A stretch of DNA of 64,000 bases, taken from Pseudodesulfovibrio hydrargyri. GTDB taxonomy: Bacteria > Desulfobacterota > Desulfovibrionia > Desulfovibrionales > Desulfovibrionaceae. Both the position numbers and the translations under genes were made by a program. The stretch is from assembly GCF_001874525.1 (NCBI RefSeq), contig NZ_LKAQ01000004.1, positions 1,168,937 to 1,232,936 of the forward strand. The letters run 5' to 3'. Below, in pieces: positions 35,770 to 46,233 of this stretch (within the stretch, counting starts at the first letter, position 1; the number at the start of each line of letters is the position of its first letter). The notes below the pieces were generated by a model. That model ran no database searches, was not told where the DNA came from, and was given only the letters and a program-made list of their open reading frames with translations.

Positions 35770-38280
35770 ATGGAATATCCCATCTGGCACCTGACCACCC
35801 TGGGCGGCGGCTTCTGGATCGCGGTCATCGCCACCCTGCACGTCTACGTGGCCCACTTCGCCGTGGGCGGCGGCCTGTTCCTGGTCCTGACCGAACGGGC
35901 GGCCTACAAATCGAACAACGTCCACCTGCTGGAGTACGCCAGGAAGCACACCCGCTTCTTCCTGCTCCTGACCATGGCCTTCGGCGGCGTGTCCGGCGTG
36001 GCCATCTGGCTGACCGTGGCCCTGCTCGCGCCCGAGGCGACCATCACGCTGATCCACCAGTTCGTCTTCGGCTGGGCAGCGGAATGGGTCTGCTTCCTGG
36101 GCGAGATCGTGGCCCTGCTCATCTACTACTACGCCTGGAACCGCATGGACCGGCGCGATCACATGATCGTGGGCTGGCTTTACTTCCTGTTCGGCTGGCT
36201 GTCCCTGTTCCTGATCAACGGGATCATCGGCTTCATGCTCACCCCGGGCGGCTGGCTGGAGACCAGGAGCTTCTGGGACGGCTTCTTCAATCCGTCCTTC
36301 TGGCCCTCGCTGGTCTTCCGCTCGTTCTTCTCGGCCGTGTGCGCCGGGCTGTTCGGATTCGTCACGGCCACGCGCATCCCGGACGAGCCCACCCGGCTGC
36401 GCGCCGTGCGGGTCTGCTCGGCCTGGACCGTGCTCGGCGTGCTGGCCGTGTTCCTGTCCGGCTGGTGGTACGTGGCCTCCATGCCGCCCGGTCAGTACGA
36501 GATGATCGTCTACAAGTCCAACCGCGTCGCCCACTTCATGCAGTACTTCTGGATCTTCGGCACGGCCACGCTGATCGGCGGGCTGCTCCTGGCCCTGAAG
36601 ACCCCCAAGACCCTGTCCTTCACCATGGCCCTGGTGGTCCTGGTCGTCGGCCAGGGGCTGTTCGGCTCCTTCGAATTCATCCGCGAGGCGGGCCGCAAGC
36701 CGTATCTCATCTGGGACACGGTCTACTCGACCTCCATCCTCAAGGCCCGCGTGCCGACCATCGACCGGAACGGGGCCATCGCCACGGCCAAATGGTCTCC
36801 GCCCGAACTGGCCGGCGGCATCACCGAGGCCAACCTCAAGGTCGCGGGTGAGTTCCTGTTCCAGCTGGAATGTTCGGCCTGCCACTCGGTGCGCGGCCCC
36901 ATGAACGAGATCACCAAGGCCACGGCCCAGTATGACGTGAACGGCATGGACGCCTTTCTGACCGGCATGGGCAAGCTGAACAAGTACATGCCGCCGTTCG
37001 TCGGCACCCCGGCCGAGCGCAAGGCCCTGGCCCGGTACATCGCCGAGGACCTCAACGGCAACGCGCCGGTGGAGGCTCCCCCGGCCCCGGACCAGGCCGA
37101 GCCCGCGTCCGCGCCGTTCGATCCCGAGACCTCGGAGTACGCCCTGGTGGGCTGGTGCTCGCGCGGCATGGGCTTCTTCTCCCAGAACGACAAGTGGACC
37201 CTGCTGCCCCCGTCCAACGTCATCCGCGCCCAGCTCGTGCTCCGCGACCCCGCGCCCGAGCGGGTCATGGACGACGTGACCGTCTCCTACGCCATCGAGC
37301 CCGACCAGGCCGACAAGACCCTGACCGGCACGCTGGAGCTCAACGAGGACGCGGGCCGGTTCGAGGCCAGGGTGGCCATCCCGCCCTACGTCAAGAACGG
37401 CGAATACAACCCCCTGCCCATCGTCACCCTGACGGCCACGGACGGCTCCGGCAAGGTCCTGGCCACGGCCAAGCTGGCCGCGCCCACCTCGGACCAGATG
37501 GGCTGCTTCAACTGCCACAGCGGGAGATGGGGCACGGACGGCTCGGGCGTGACCAAGGGCACGGTGGAGAACATCCTGGTCACCCACGACCGCATGAATT
37601 CCACCCGGCTGGCCCAGACCCAGGGCGTGGTCGAGTGCACCGGCTGCCACGACGATCCCCTCCAGGGGGCCGAGGGCAACAGGGACAAGCCCAATCTGTC
37701 CGCCGCCATCCACGGCGTGCACGCCATCTACATGGCCGGGCGCGGGGCCGAGGACTCCTGCCTCAAGTGCCACCCGCAGTCCACCCTGCGCGGACGCCAC
37801 GAGGACGTGGGCTTCACCTGCACCGACTGCCACGGCATGATCGAGGATCTGGGCATCTCCCTGCTCAAGGGAGAGCAGGAACGGGGCGTGCCCGGCGCGG
37901 GCCGCATCCTGGCCCGGATCACCCCCAGGACCATGTCCAACAAGGAGGCCATCAAGCCCCGCAAGCCGTGGGTCAACGAGCCCGACTGCCTGACCTGTCA
38001 CGTGGACTTCGGCCCGCCCGAGACCGAATCGGCCTTCAACAAGTGGACCGAAGGCGCGGACAAGCTGTTCGCCGCCCGGCGCGACGAGATGGACGCCATG
38101 CACTGCGGCGCGTGCCACGGCTCGCCCCACGCCATCTATCCGGCCACGGCGCGCGACAACGTCATGCCCCTGCAGTACATGGACGAGGCCCAGCCCCTGG
38201 GCGCGGGCGGCAACTGCACGGTCTGCCACAGGGAGGCCATGGACTACCCGGCCCACCATCCGGGCATGGGACTGGAATAG
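35770..38280 (+). CDS. Cytochrome bd-family membrane subunit fused to octaheme cytochrome c region
   Basis: An 836-residue fusion. Residues 1-330 have about nine membrane helices and resemble CydA (subunit I of cytochrome bd): an early His in ATLHVYVAHFAVGGGLF, and two glutamates in WAAEWVCFLGEIVALL like the paired heme-ligand/proton Glu of CydA. A canonical quinol-binding loop is not evident. Eight CXXCH heme c sites follow, starting at residues 368, 579, 623, 664, 684, 740, 779 and 816. The first is in a small cytochrome c-like domain, and residues 440-570 form a beta-rich linker. It looks like an electron-transfer enzyme on the outer face of the membrane rather than a standard oxidase. Confidence 0.8.
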   Translation: MEYPIWHLTTLGGGFWIAVIATLHVYVAHFAVGGGLFLVLTERAAYKSNNVHLLEYARKHTRFFLLLTMAFGGVSGVAIWLTVALLAPEATITLIHQFVFGWAAEWVCFLGEIVALLIYYYAWNRMDRRDHMIVGWLYFLFGWLSLFLINGIIGFMLTPGGWLETRSFWDGFFNPSFWPSLVFRSFFSAVCAGLFGFVTATRIPDEPTRLRAVRVCSAWTVLGVLAVFLSGWWYVASMPPGQYEMIVYKSNRVAHFMQYFWIFGTATLIGGLLLALKTPKTLSFTMALVVLVVGQGLFGSFEFIREAGRKPYLIWDTVYSTSILKARVPTIDRNGAIATAKWSPPELAGGITEANLKVAGEFLFQLECSACHSVRGPMNEITKATAQYDVNGMDAFLTGMGKLNKYMPPFVGTPAERKALARYIAEDLNGNAPVEAPPAPDQAEPASAPFDPETSEYALVGWCSRGMGFFSQNDKWTLLPPSNVIRAQLVLRDPAPERVMDDVTVSYAIEPDQADKTLTGTLELNEDAGRFEARVAIPPYVKNGEYNPLPIVTLTATDGSGKVLATAKLAAPTSDQMGCFNCHSGRWGTDGSGVTKGTVENILVTHDRMNSTRLAQTQGVVECTGCHDDPLQGAEGNRDKPNLSAAIHGVHAIYMAGRGAEDSCLKCHPQSTLRGRHEDVGFTCTDCHGMIEDLGISLLKGEQERGVPGAGRILARITPRTMSNKEAIKPRKPWVNEPDCLTCHVDFGPPETESAFNKWTEGADKLFAARRDEMDAMHCGACHGSPHAIYPATARDNVMPLQYMDEAQPLGAGGNCTVCHREAMDYPAHHPGMGLE

Positions 38281-38336
38281 GGCGGAACGACCGCCGGACG
38301 GAACGGAACAGGCGGAACAGCCGCCGGGAGGCCGGG

Positions 38337-39194
38337 ATGCAACGGACCATCAAGCAACTCTTCAAGGGACGCCCTGTGACCGAGGGCGCGGGCGTCAGGC
38401 TTCGGCGGCTGTTCAGCGACTTCGAGAGCGAGTTGTTCGACCCGTTCCTCATGCTCGACGACTTCCGCTCGGACAGTCCCGAGGACTTCCTGGCCGGGTT
38501 CCCCTGGCACCCGCACCGGGGCATCGAGACCATCACCTACGTGACCATGGGCGACGTGGAGCACGGCGACAGCCTTGGCAACAAGGGCGTCATCACCACC
38601 GGGGCCGTGCAGTGGATGACCGCCGGAAGCGGCATCATCCACCAGGAGATGCCCAAGGGCGACAGCCAGGGCCGCATGCACGGCTTCCAGCTCTGGGCCA
38701 ACCTCCCGGCCCGCGACAAGATGATGGACCCGCGCTACCGCGACATCACCGCCGCCGACATCCCCGTGGTCCAGCGGCCGGACGGCACGACCATCAAGGT
38801 CATCGCCGGAACCGTGGACAAGGCCCGGGGGCCCATGGAGGAGATCGTCATCGATCCCGAGTACCTGGACTGCGCCCTGCCCCCGGGGACCGCCTTCCTG
38901 CACCCGACCAGGCCCGGGCATACCGTGTTCGTCTACGTCATCGGCGGCAGCGCCGAGATCGACGGCGTGACCGTGGCCGACCGCGACCTCGTCCTGTTCA
39001 ACGACGGCTCGCAGCTCCTGGTCCAGGCAGGGGAGCCGGGCGTCCGCTTCCTGCTCGTCTCCGGTGCGCCCCTGCGCGAACCCATCGCCTGGCGCGGCCC
39101 CATTGTCATGAACACCGAAGAGGAACTCGACCTCGCCTTCGAGGAATACCGCAACGGCACGTTCATCAAGCACGCGCCCGAGGGCAAGGCGTAG
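38337..39194 (+). CDS. Pirin-family protein
   Basis: A 285-residue bicupin. The iron site of pirin is visible as FPWHPHRGIETITY and GSGIIHQEMP, with HGFQLWANLP completing the N-terminal cupin. Pirins can act as quercetin 2,3-dioxygenases or as redox-sensitive regulators; which applies here cannot be decided. The start at 38337 gives the expected RTIKQLFKGRPV beginning. It lies 57 bases downstream of the multiheme cytochrome gene and may be in the same transcript. An intergenic element follows. Confidence 0.88.
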   Translation: MQRTIKQLFKGRPVTEGAGVRLRRLFSDFESELFDPFLMLDDFRSDSPEDFLAGFPWHPHRGIETITYVTMGDVEHGDSLGNKGVITTGAVQWMTAGSGIIHQEMPKGDSQGRMHGFQLWANLPARDKMMDPRYRDITAADIPVVQRPDGTTIKVIAGTVDKARGPMEEIVIDPEYLDCALPPGTAFLHPTRPGHTVFVYVIGGSAEIDGVTVADRDLVLFNDGSQLLVQAGEPGVRFLLVSGAPLREPIAWRGPIVMNTEEELDLAFEEYRNGTFIKHAPEGKA

Positions 39195-39202
39195 TCGGGG
39201 AG

Positions 39203-39330
39203 TGCCTCCGGCGGGCCTTCGCCGGGCGGGCGTCTCCGACGGCCGGGGCGCTGCCCCGGACCCCGCTCAAGAACCTTTTGAAAAAAAGGTTCTTGAGAAT
39301 CTCCCAAACTTTTTGTGTGCCTTCGGCAGG
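39203..39330 (+). repeat. Intergenic 3'-end element after the pirin gene
   Basis: GCCTCCGGCGGGCC, then GCGCTGCCCCGGACCCCGCT, a perfect 14-bp hairpin (39266-39279 with 39284-39297), then CCCAAACTTTTTGTGTGCC and TTCGGCAGGGG. It is oriented with the pirin gene and is a likely terminator. Confidence 0.8.
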
Positions 39331-39339
39331 GGCGTGCGG

Positions 39340-39368
39340 GCGCGTAAGGACGTGGCGTCCTTACGCGC
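39340..39368. repeat. Perfect 13-bp inverted repeat between pirin and cupin genes
   Basis: GCGCGTAAGGACG and CGTCCTTACGCGC around TGG, in the gap between two convergent genes. There is no T run on either side, so it is not a classic terminator. Confidence 0.7.
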
Positions 39369-39388
39369 ATGGTGATCCGCGATTATTT

Positions 39389-39718
39389 TTATTCCCCGCG
39401 AATCATGGTCAGGAGCATTTTGAACCTCTGCTCCGCCTGGAGCGCATGAGGGACGTTCGCGGGCATGATGATCATCTCGCCCGCGCGCACATCGTGGGGC
39501 TCTCCTCCCAGGGTGACCTTGGCCTGCCCGTCCAGGACGTGAACGACGGCATCGAACGGCGCCGTGTGCTCGCTCAGTCCCTGGCCTTCGTCAAAAGCGA
39601 AAAGAGTGATCGTTCCGGTGTCCTTGTTGAGCAGGGTCTGGCTCACGACGGAGTCTTCCGCGTATTTGATCGATTCTTGGACATCGAAAGAGACGCCGGT
39701 CTTCTTGGTGTTGCTCAT
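39389..39718 (-). CDS. Small single-domain cupin
   Basis: A 109-residue protein with one cupin barrel: SEHTAPFDAVVHVLDGQAKV for the first motif and AGEMIIMPANVPHAL for the second. The metal-binding His/Glu set is partly kept. It begins 17 bases after the flavodiiron gene and is co-transcribed; AAGGAG is 7 bases from the ATG at 39718. Such cupins often accompany oxygen or oxidative-stress proteins in anaerobes, but no activity can be assigned. Confidence 0.82.
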   Translation of the reverse strand: MSNTKKTGVSFDVQESIKYAEDSVVSQTLLNKDTGTITLFAFDEGQGLSEHTAPFDAVVHVLDGQAKVTLGGEPHDVRAGEMIIMPANVPHALQAEQRFKMLLTMIRGE

Positions 39719-39735
39719 TCGAACTCCTTTCAAGG

Positions 39736-40923
39736 CTATAGATTCTCGGCGAGTCGCCGACCGTACGCTTCGCACTCCAGGCGGCCTGCGTCATCGGGTT
39801 TCCAGAGGGTCTTTAATCCGTCCGCAACCAGTTCGATCCCCGCCTTTTCAAGGCTTTCGGAAATCATTTTGACACTTTCCCCCGACCAACCGTAGGACCC
39901 GAAGGCCGCGCCTTTCTTGTTCTTGAAGGAAAGTCCGTGGATCATCTCGAGCATCCCCGCCATATGGGAGAGAATCCCCTTGTTGATGGTCGAGCAGCCC
40001 GCAACCACCATTTTAGAGCGGAATATCTCCGTGAGAATGTCGTTCTTGTCCCGTTGCCCGACGTGGAGCACTTTGATGACGACCTGCTTGTTCGCCTGGC
40101 GGATGCCCGCTGCGATCGCTTCGGCCATGTCCCTCGTGCTGTTCCACATTGTGTCGTAGATTATGGTGACTTGGTCCTCCTGGTAATCATCCGCCCACTC
40201 CAGGTATTTGTGGACAATCTGAAGGGGATTGTCGCGCCACATGATGCCGTGGCTGGGGAAGATGAAGTCAACTGATAAATTCATCGCTATGATTTCGTTT
40301 ATTTTTTTGGTTACCAGCTTGCTGAAGGGGGTCAGTATGTTTGCATAATATTTGATGCACTCATTCAAAAGTTCCTCCTGGTCCACCAGGTCGTTAAACA
40401 TCAGGTCGGACGCGAGGTGGTGACCGAAGGCGTCGTTGCTGAATAAAACGTTCTCCTTGTCCATGTAGGTAAACATGGAGTCCGGCCAATGGAGCATGGG
40501 GGCGGAAACAAAGGAAAGGGTCTTTTTCCCTAAAGAAAGGGTGTCCCCTGTCTTGACCACCTGGAAATTCCAGTCCGAATGGTAGTACCCCTTCAGGATT
40601 TTCACGGCTTGGGCCGAACAATAAATCGGGACATCCGGTATACGGCGCATGAGCTCGGGAAGCCCGCCGCTATGGTCCACTTCGCAGTGATTCATGACGA
40701 TGTAGTCAATTTTGTCCGGATTGATCTCTCTCCCCAGGCCGGCGAGGAACTCCTCGCCGTACGGGCCGTATACCGTGTCTATCAGAGCTACCTTTTCATC
40801 GCGGACCAGGTAGGAATTGTAGGAGGATCCTTTGAAGGTCGAGTATTCCTCCCCATGGAATTTTTGCAATTCCCAATCTATTTTGCCGACCCAGGTGACG
40901 CTCTCGGTTAGTTTGAAACCCAT
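39736..40923 (-). CDS. Flavodiiron protein (rubredoxin:oxygen oxidoreductase type)
   Basis: Reduces oxygen to water or nitric oxide to N2O using electrons from rubredoxin, a cytoplasmic defence in anaerobes. The 395-residue protein has a metallo-beta-lactamase domain with all diiron ligands: H79, E81, D83, H84 (NHCEVDHSG), H145, D164 and H225. This spacing matches the known Desulfovibrio enzyme within one residue. A flavodoxin domain starts near residue 250 (IIYDTMWNSTRDMAEAI). There is no C-terminal rubredoxin. The ribosome site GGGGAGG is strong. GC content is visibly lower than the surroundings, which may indicate separate origin. Confidence 0.95.
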   Translation of the reverse strand: MGFKLTESVTWVGKIDWELQKFHGEEYSTFKGSSYNSYLVRDEKVALIDTVYGPYGEEFLAGLGREINPDKIDYIVMNHCEVDHSGGLPELMRRIPDVPIYCSAQAVKILKGYYHSDWNFQVVKTGDTLSLGKKTLSFVSAPMLHWPDSMFTYMDKENVLFSNDAFGHHLASDLMFNDLVDQEELLNECIKYYANILTPFSKLVTKKINEIIAMNLSVDFIFPSHGIMWRDNPLQIVHKYLEWADDYQEDQVTIIYDTMWNSTRDMAEAIAAGIRQANKQVVIKVLHVGQRDKNDILTEIFRSKMVVAGCSTINKGILSHMAGMLEMIHGLSFKNKKGAAFGSYGWSGESVKMISESLEKAGIELVADGLKTLWKPDDAGRLECEAYGRRLAENL

Positions 40924-41051
40924 TTATCCTCCCCTTTAATCTTTTTTCCTGTTGGCTGAGTCAGTTGACGACAAAACAAGACTCCGTTTCCACATACAGA
41001 GCAAGACGGCCTCCTCCAGCCGTTCGCAGCATCCGCGCGCCGTCCGCCGTC

Positions 41052-42785
41052 CTATTCCGCCTCCGTCTTCAGCGGCCGCTTGGCCGCGAACAGGGCTCCG
41101 GCGGTGACGATGGAGCCGATGACGATGGTTGCGGCATAGGCGGCCAGGCCGCCGACCGCGTTGGGGATCGGGAGGACGAAGATGCCGCCGTGGGGGACCA
41201 TGAGGGTGCACTGGAAGGCCATGGACAGGGCTCCGGTCACGGCCGAGCCGAGCATGATGCACGGGATGACCCGCAGCGGGTCCCTTGCCGCATAGGGGAT
41301 CGCGCCCTCGGTGATGAAGGAGATGCCGAGCACGAAGGCGGCCTTGCTGGCCTCCCGCTCGTCCTCGGTGAAGCGGTTCTTGAACAGCGTGGCGGCCAGG
41401 GCCAGGCCCAGCGGCGGGGTCATGCCCGCGGCCATGATGGCGGCCATGGGCGCGTAGATGTTCGACGAGAGCAGCCCCACGCCGAAGGTGTACGCCGCCT
41501 TGTTCACCGGGCCGCCCATGTCGAAGGCCATCATCGCGCCCAGCAGCAGGCCGAGCAGCACCGCACTGGTGCTCTGCATGCTCTTGAGCCATTCCGAAAG
41601 CGCGGTCAGCACGATCTTCACCGGCGGGCCGATGACGTAGATCATCAGCAACCCCACGATCAGGGTGGACAGAAACGGCAGGATGAGCACCGGCTTGAGC
41701 CCTTCCAGGTTCTGCGGGAGCTTGATCCTGTCGTTCAAAAACTGGGTCAGGTACCCGGCGATGAAGCCCGCCACGATGCCGCCCAGGAACCCCGAGCCCA
41801 CGGTGGTGGCCAGCGCGCCGCCGACCAGCCCGGGCGTGATCCCCGGCCGCTGGGCGATGGAATAGGCGATGAACGCGCCGAGCACCGGCACGAACAGGGA
41901 GAACGCGCCCCCGCCGCCGATCTGCATCAGGGCCCAGCCGAAGGTCCCGGTCTTGTCGCCCGCGTAGATGCCGCCGAAGGCGAAGGCCAGGGCGATGAGC
42001 AGGCCGCCCGCCACGACCACGGGCAGCATGTAGGACACGCCGGTCATCAGGTGGCGGTAGGGCCCGGTCCGGCTGGCGGACCGCTCCTTCTTGAGTTCCG
42101 AGACCCGCTCGGCCAGGTCCTTTTTCGCGCCCGGCGCTGCGGACAGGGCGGACCTGACGACCTGCGCTCCGTCGTGCAGGGCCGCCTTGGTGGTGGTCTC
42201 GTACAGCGGCTTCCCGGCGAACCGGTTGGTGTCCACGAATGCGTCGGCCGCGATGACCACCGCGTCCGCCCGGGCGATGTCCTCGTCGGTCAGGACGTTC
42301 TTGGCCCCCACCGATCCCTGGGTCTCGATCTTGATCTCGTGGCCCAGCCCCTCGCCCGCCTTGCGCAGCGCCTCGGCGGCCATGAAGGTGTGGGCGATGC
42401 CCGTGGGGCAGGAGGTCACGCCGACGATGAACTTCCTCCCGGCCGAGGGCGCGGCCTCGGCCCTGGCCGCCGCCATCTCCTCGGCCTCGGCCAGGGCGGC
42501 GTTGATGACCTCCCCGGTCTTGCGGATGGCCTCGCTGGTGGTCACGGCGTAGAGCGGCTTGCCCTGGAACCGGGTGGGATCCACGTGGATGTCGGCCGCG
42601 AAGATGACCACGCTCGCGGCGTTGATGCTCTCCTGCGAGAGGACGTACTTGGCCCCCTCGGCCCCCTGGGTTTCGACCTCGACCTCGTGGCCCATGCTCG
42701 CGCCGACCTTTTTCAGCGCCTCGGCGGCCATGATGGTGTGGGCCACCCCGGTGGGGCATGCGGTGACTGCGACGATTCTGGACAT
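41052..42785 (-). CDS. fruA: PTS fructose transporter, EIIB'-EIIB-EIIC
   Basis: Imports fructose and phosphorylates it to fructose-1-phosphate. The 577-residue protein has two tandem EIIB-type domains, with phospho-cysteines C10 ([10 protein letters not shown]) and C126 ([10 protein letters not shown]), and then the membrane EIIC domain from about residue 225 with roughly nine helices ([32 protein letters not shown]). The EIIA function is supplied by fruB. It is the last gene of the operon, 5 bases after fruK. Confidence 0.95.
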   Translation of the reverse strand: MSRIVAVTACPTGVAHTIMAAEALKKVGASMGHEVEVETQGAEGAKYVLSQESINAASVVIFAADIHVDPTRFQGKPLYAVTTSEAIRKTGEVINAALAEAEEMAAARAEAAPSAGRKFIVGVTSCPTGIAHTFMAAEALRKAGEGLGHEIKIETQGSVGAKNVLTDEDIARADAVVIAADAFVDTNRFAGKPLYETTTKAALHDGAQVVRSALSAAPGAKKDLAERVSELKKERSASRTGPYRHLMTGVSYMLPVVVAGGLLIALAFAFGGIYAGDKTGTFGWALMQIGGGGAFSLFVPVLGAFIAYSIAQRPGITPGLVGGALATTVGSGFLGGIVAGFIAGYLTQFLNDRIKLPQNLEGLKPVLILPFLSTLIVGLLMIYVIGPPVKIVLTALSEWLKSMQSTSAVLLGLLLGAMMAFDMGGPVNKAAYTFGVGLLSSNIYAPMAAIMAAGMTPPLGLALAATLFKNRFTEDEREASKAAFVLGISFITEGAIPYAARDPLRVIPCIMLGSAVTGALSMAFQCTLMVPHGGIFVLPIPNAVGGLAAYAATIVIGSIVTAGALFAAKRPLKTEAE

Positions 42786-42790
42786 GGCGA

Positions 42791-43750
42791 TTACCCTCCC
42801 ACCTGGAGATTGGTGATTTCTATTCGGGATTCCAAGACCTTTGCAGTGTTGAGATCGTGCAGGGCCGGACCGGCCCGCATGACCGTGGCCGCGGCCAGGG
42901 CCGTGGCCTTGCGGACCCGTTCCTCAAGGGGCAGTCCCAGCGCCATCCCGGCGACCAGGCCGCCGATCATGGCGTCCCCGGCACCGACCGTGCTGACCGC
43001 CTCGACCTCGGGAGGCCGGGAGAGCAGGGCCCGCCCGTCCTCCACGAACACGGCCCCGCGCGCGCCCAGGGACACGGCCACGGTGGCGATACCCGCCGCG
43101 TTCATGCGGCGCGCCTCGGCCACCAGGTCGTCGAGGGACTCCATGGGACGGCCGACCAGTTCGGCCAGCTCGTCGTCGTTGGGCTTGACCAGCCACGGCG
43201 CGGCGTCGACCGCGCAGGCCAGGGCCGGGCCGCTGGTGTCGACCACGGCCTTGGCCCCCTGCGCCTTGACGACCTGTACCAGGCGGCCCACCGCATCCGG
43301 GGCCACGCCCACGGGCAGGCTGCCCGCGATGACCACGATTTCGGCCTCGCCCGACAGCCGCTCCACGGTCTCGGCCAGCCGGTCCATGTGGCCCGCGTCC
43401 GGCGCGAGCCCGGGAAAGTTGATGTCCGTGGTGGACCGGCTTTCCGGGTCGAGGACCTTGATGCCGATGCGCGTCTCGCCCGGCACCCGGACGAATTCGT
43501 CGGCCACGCCGAGGTCCGAGAACCGTTTTTCGAATATCCGGGCGTTCTCCGTGCCCAAAAAGCCGGTCACGGCCACCGGCAGGCCGAACCTGCGCAGCAG
43601 CCCGGCGATGTTCACGCCCTTGCCCGCCGCGTCGGATTGGTACTCGGCCACGCGGTTGACCGCTCCGGCCGCGAAGCCGGGGACCGTGCAGGCCAGGTCG
43701 ATGGCCGGGTTCATGGTCACGGTGACGATGCGTGTCGTATCATCCTGCAT
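42791..43750 (-). CDS. fruK: 1-phosphofructokinase
   Basis: Phosphorylates fructose-1-phosphate to fructose-1,6-bisphosphate. The 319-residue PfkB-family sugar kinase has [12 protein letters not shown] at the N-terminus, the substrate segment [29 protein letters not shown], and the catalytic [10 protein letters not shown] with its Asp base. It lies between fruB (11 bases) and fruA (5 bases) in a tight operon. The start at 43750 avoids a long upstream frame that has no kinase similarity. Confidence 0.95.
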   Translation of the reverse strand: MQDDTTRIVTVTMNPAIDLACTVPGFAAGAVNRVAEYQSDAAGKGVNIAGLLRRFGLPVAVTGFLGTENARIFEKRFSDLGVADEFVRVPGETRIGIKVLDPESRSTTDINFPGLAPDAGHMDRLAETVERLSGEAEIVVIAGSLPVGVAPDAVGRLVQVVKAQGAKAVVDTSGPALACAVDAAPWLVKPNDDELAELVGRPMESLDDLVAEARRMNAAGIATVAVSLGARGAVFVEDGRALLSRPPEVEAVSTVGAGDAMIGGLVAGMALGLPLEERVRKATALAAATVMRAGPALHDLNTAKVLESRIEITNLQVGG

Positions 43751-43761
43751 GGCGGCCTCGC

Positions 43762-46233
43762 CTAGGGCAGCTTGAGGGCCCGGACCTGGTTGTTGTCGGC
43801 GCAGGCGAGCGCCGCCCGCGCGATCTCCCGGGCCTTTTCCATGGTGATGGACCGCAGCCGGGCCTTGATCGAGGCGATGCTCGGGATGACCATGCTCAGT
43901 TCCCTGACGCCGAGCCCGGCCAGGATGACCGCGCCCAGCGGCTCCCCGGCCAGGCCGCCGCACACGCCGGTCCAGATGCCCGCCTCGTCCGCGGCCCGGA
44001 CCACTTGGTCGATCATGCGCAACACGGCGGGGTGCAGGCTGTCCGCCTGGGCGGCCAGGGTCGGGTGGACCCGGTCCATGGCCATGACATACTGGGTCAG
44101 GTCGTTGGTCCCCACCGAGAAGAAGGCCGCCTCTTTGGCGAACTCGCGGGCCATGACCGCCACGGACGGGACCTCGACCATGATGCCGATGTCCACGGGA
44201 TCGGCCCCGACCTCGATGCGCGCCTTTTCGGCCAGCCGCTTCCCGGCGGCCAATTCGTCCAGGGTGGCGATCATGGGGAACATGATGCGCAGCGGCCCGT
44301 GCTTCGAGGCGCGGTAGATGGCTCTGAGTTGGGTCAGAAAGAGTTCCGGCCGGTTCAGGCACAGCCGGATGCCGCGCTCGCCCAGGAACGGATTGTCCTC
44401 GGCGGGCAGGTCCAGATAGGACACGGCCTTGTCGCCGCCGATGTCCAGGGTGCGGACGATCAGCGGCAGCCCGTTGAGGGCCTCGACCATGGCCTTGTAG
44501 CTCAGGTACTGCTCGTCCTCGTCCGGCGCGGTCTCCCGGTCCAGGAAGAGGAACTCCGTGCGCAGCAGGCCGACGCCTTCGCCGCCGCCCTCCACGGCCT
44601 TTTCCGCTTCGCCGGCCTTGCCGATGTTGGCGGCCACCTCGATGCGGACCCCGTCCAGGGTCAGGGCCGGTTCGTACCGCGTCCGGTATTCGGCGTCGCG
44701 CTCCTCCTTGATGCGCTGCCGGGCCTTGGCGGCGGTCTCGATGTCGGCCTGGCTTGGCTCCAGGTAGAGGTTGCCGCCGTCGCCGTCCAGGATGGCCATG
44801 GTCCCGTCCTCGATATCGAGCACGGCCGGGCCTGCGGCCACGATGGCCGGGATGCCCAGGGAGCGGGCGATAATCGCCGAGTGCGACGTGGGCCCGCCGC
44901 CCGCAGTGCAGAAGCCCAGGATGAGGGCGGGGTCGAGCAGGGCGGTGTCCGAGGGGGTCAGGTCTTCGGCCGCGAGGATGACCGGCTCATCCGAGGTGAA
45001 CGGCTCGTCCTGGAGCACGCCCGCCAGGTGCCGCAGCACCCGCCGGCCCACGTCCCTCAGGTCCATGGCCCGCGCGGCCAGGACCGCGTCGTCGTGCTGC
45101 TCCATGGCCCGGACGCGGTCGTCGATGACCTGCCGCCAGGCGTAGCCCGCGCTGTAGCCGTTCCGGATGCGCCCCCTGGTCTCGGCCAGCAGTTCCGGGT
45201 CGTCCAAAAAGGCCTCGTGGGCGCGGAAGATGGCCGCCTGCGGTTCGCCGGACCGCGACCGGACCTCGTTGTAGAGCAGGCGCAGGTTGCTCTTGGCCGC
45301 GGCCACTGCGTGGCCCAGTTCGGCGAGTTCATGTTCCGGGTCCTTGGCCATGGCCTCGACCACGATGCGGCGGTGGGTGAACTGCCGGATGGGGCCGCAG
45401 GCCAGGCCTGGGGAGGCGGTGCAGCCGGGGATGGTGCGCTTGACCTCGTTGGGAACCCAGCCGTGGGCCGTGCGGACCGTCGTCTCTTCTTCCCCGGTTT
45501 CGCCCAGCCTCGCGTCCACGGCGTCCTTGAGGGCGGTCAGGGCCTGCCGCGCGTCCTCGCCCTTGGCGTGGATGCGGATGAGCTTGCCCGACCCGACGCC
45601 GAGTTTGAGCAGGGAGGCGAGGCTCTTGCCGTTGGCCGAGCGGCCGTCGTATTCGACCGCGATGGTCGAGTCGAAGAGCTTGGCGATGTCCAGGAAAAAC
45701 GTGGCGGGCCGCGCGTGCAGCCCATGCGGGTTCATGACCGTGACGTCCACGGAGTGGTCGAAGTCGGAGACGTCGAGCTGCGGGGCCGGACGCCGCCTGG
45801 CACCGGCCTCCCCGCTCAGCGCTCGGACGATGTAGGCAGGGTCGTCGGTGGTGGCCATCCGCTCTACGGTGGCCGGGTCGTCCAGGACGTGGGTCAGGTT
45901 GGTCAGGATCTCGATGTGCTCGTCGGATTTGGCGGCGATGCCGACCACCAGGTTGACGACCTCGCCCGGATTCCAGGTCACGCCCTGGGGCACCTGGAGG
46001 ACGACCACGCCGGTCTTGAGGATGTCGTTTCGGTCCTCGGGAAGGCCGTGGGGGATGGCGATGCCGTTGCCCAGATAGGTGTTGGCCACCTCCTCGCGCC
46101 GCTTCATGCTGCCGATGTAGGCGGGCCGGATGTAGCCCTCGCGGACCAGGAGTTCGCCGACCTGCTCGATGGCCTGCAGCTTGCCGGAGGGTTCCGCGTT
46201 CAAGACGATGTTGGCCTTGGTCATCTCCATCAT
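43762..46233 (-). CDS. fruB: PTS multiphosphoryl transfer protein, EIIA-HPr-EI fusion
   Basis: Carries the whole soluble phosphorelay for fructose uptake in one 823-residue chain. EIIA-Fru spans residues 1-145 with phospho-His H62 ([12 protein letters not shown]). HPr spans about 160-250 with H173 ([10 protein letters not shown]) and a Ser-46-like site in [11 protein letters not shown]. Enzyme I spans about 265-823 with phospho-His H451 ([14 protein letters not shown]) and the PEP-binding C-terminal barrel. The start at 46233 has AAGGAGG at proper spacing; the longer upstream frame is rejected. The gene order fruB-fruK-fruA is the same as in proteobacterial fructose operons. Confidence 0.94.
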   Translation of the reverse strand: MMEMTKANIVLNAEPSGKLQAIEQVGELLVREGYIRPAYIGSMKRREEVANTYLGNGIAIPHGLPEDRNDILKTGVVVLQVPQGVTWNPGEVVNLVVGIAAKSDEHIEILTNLTHVLDDPATVERMATTDDPAYIVRALSGEAGARRRPAPQLDVSDFDHSVDVTVMNPHGLHARPATFFLDIAKLFDSTIAVEYDGRSANGKSLASLLKLGVGSGKLIRIHAKGEDARQALTALKDAVDARLGETGEEETTVRTAHGWVPNEVKRTIPGCTASPGLACGPIRQFTHRRIVVEAMAKDPEHELAELGHAVAAAKSNLRLLYNEVRSRSGEPQAAIFRAHEAFLDDPELLAETRGRIRNGYSAGYAWRQVIDDRVRAMEQHDDAVLAARAMDLRDVGRRVLRHLAGVLQDEPFTSDEPVILAAEDLTPSDTALLDPALILGFCTAGGGPTSHSAIIARSLGIPAIVAAGPAVLDIEDGTMAILDGDGGNLYLEPSQADIETAAKARQRIKEERDAEYRTRYEPALTLDGVRIEVAANIGKAGEAEKAVEGGGEGVGLLRTEFLFLDRETAPDEDEQYLSYKAMVEALNGLPLIVRTLDIGGDKAVSYLDLPAEDNPFLGERGIRLCLNRPELFLTQLRAIYRASKHGPLRIMFPMIATLDELAAGKRLAEKARIEVGADPVDIGIMVEVPSVAVMAREFAKEAAFFSVGTNDLTQYVMAMDRVHPTLAAQADSLHPAVLRMIDQVVRAADEAGIWTGVCGGLAGEPLGAVILAGLGVRELSMVIPSIASIKARLRSITMEKAREIARAALACADNNQVRALKLP

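Noticed and set aside
35071..38259. 1062-codon minus-strand open frame opposite the cytochrome genes
   Set aside because: No motif or start signal; it is antisense to a chain with eight CXXCH sites and clear membrane helices. Long antisense frames are expected at this GC content.
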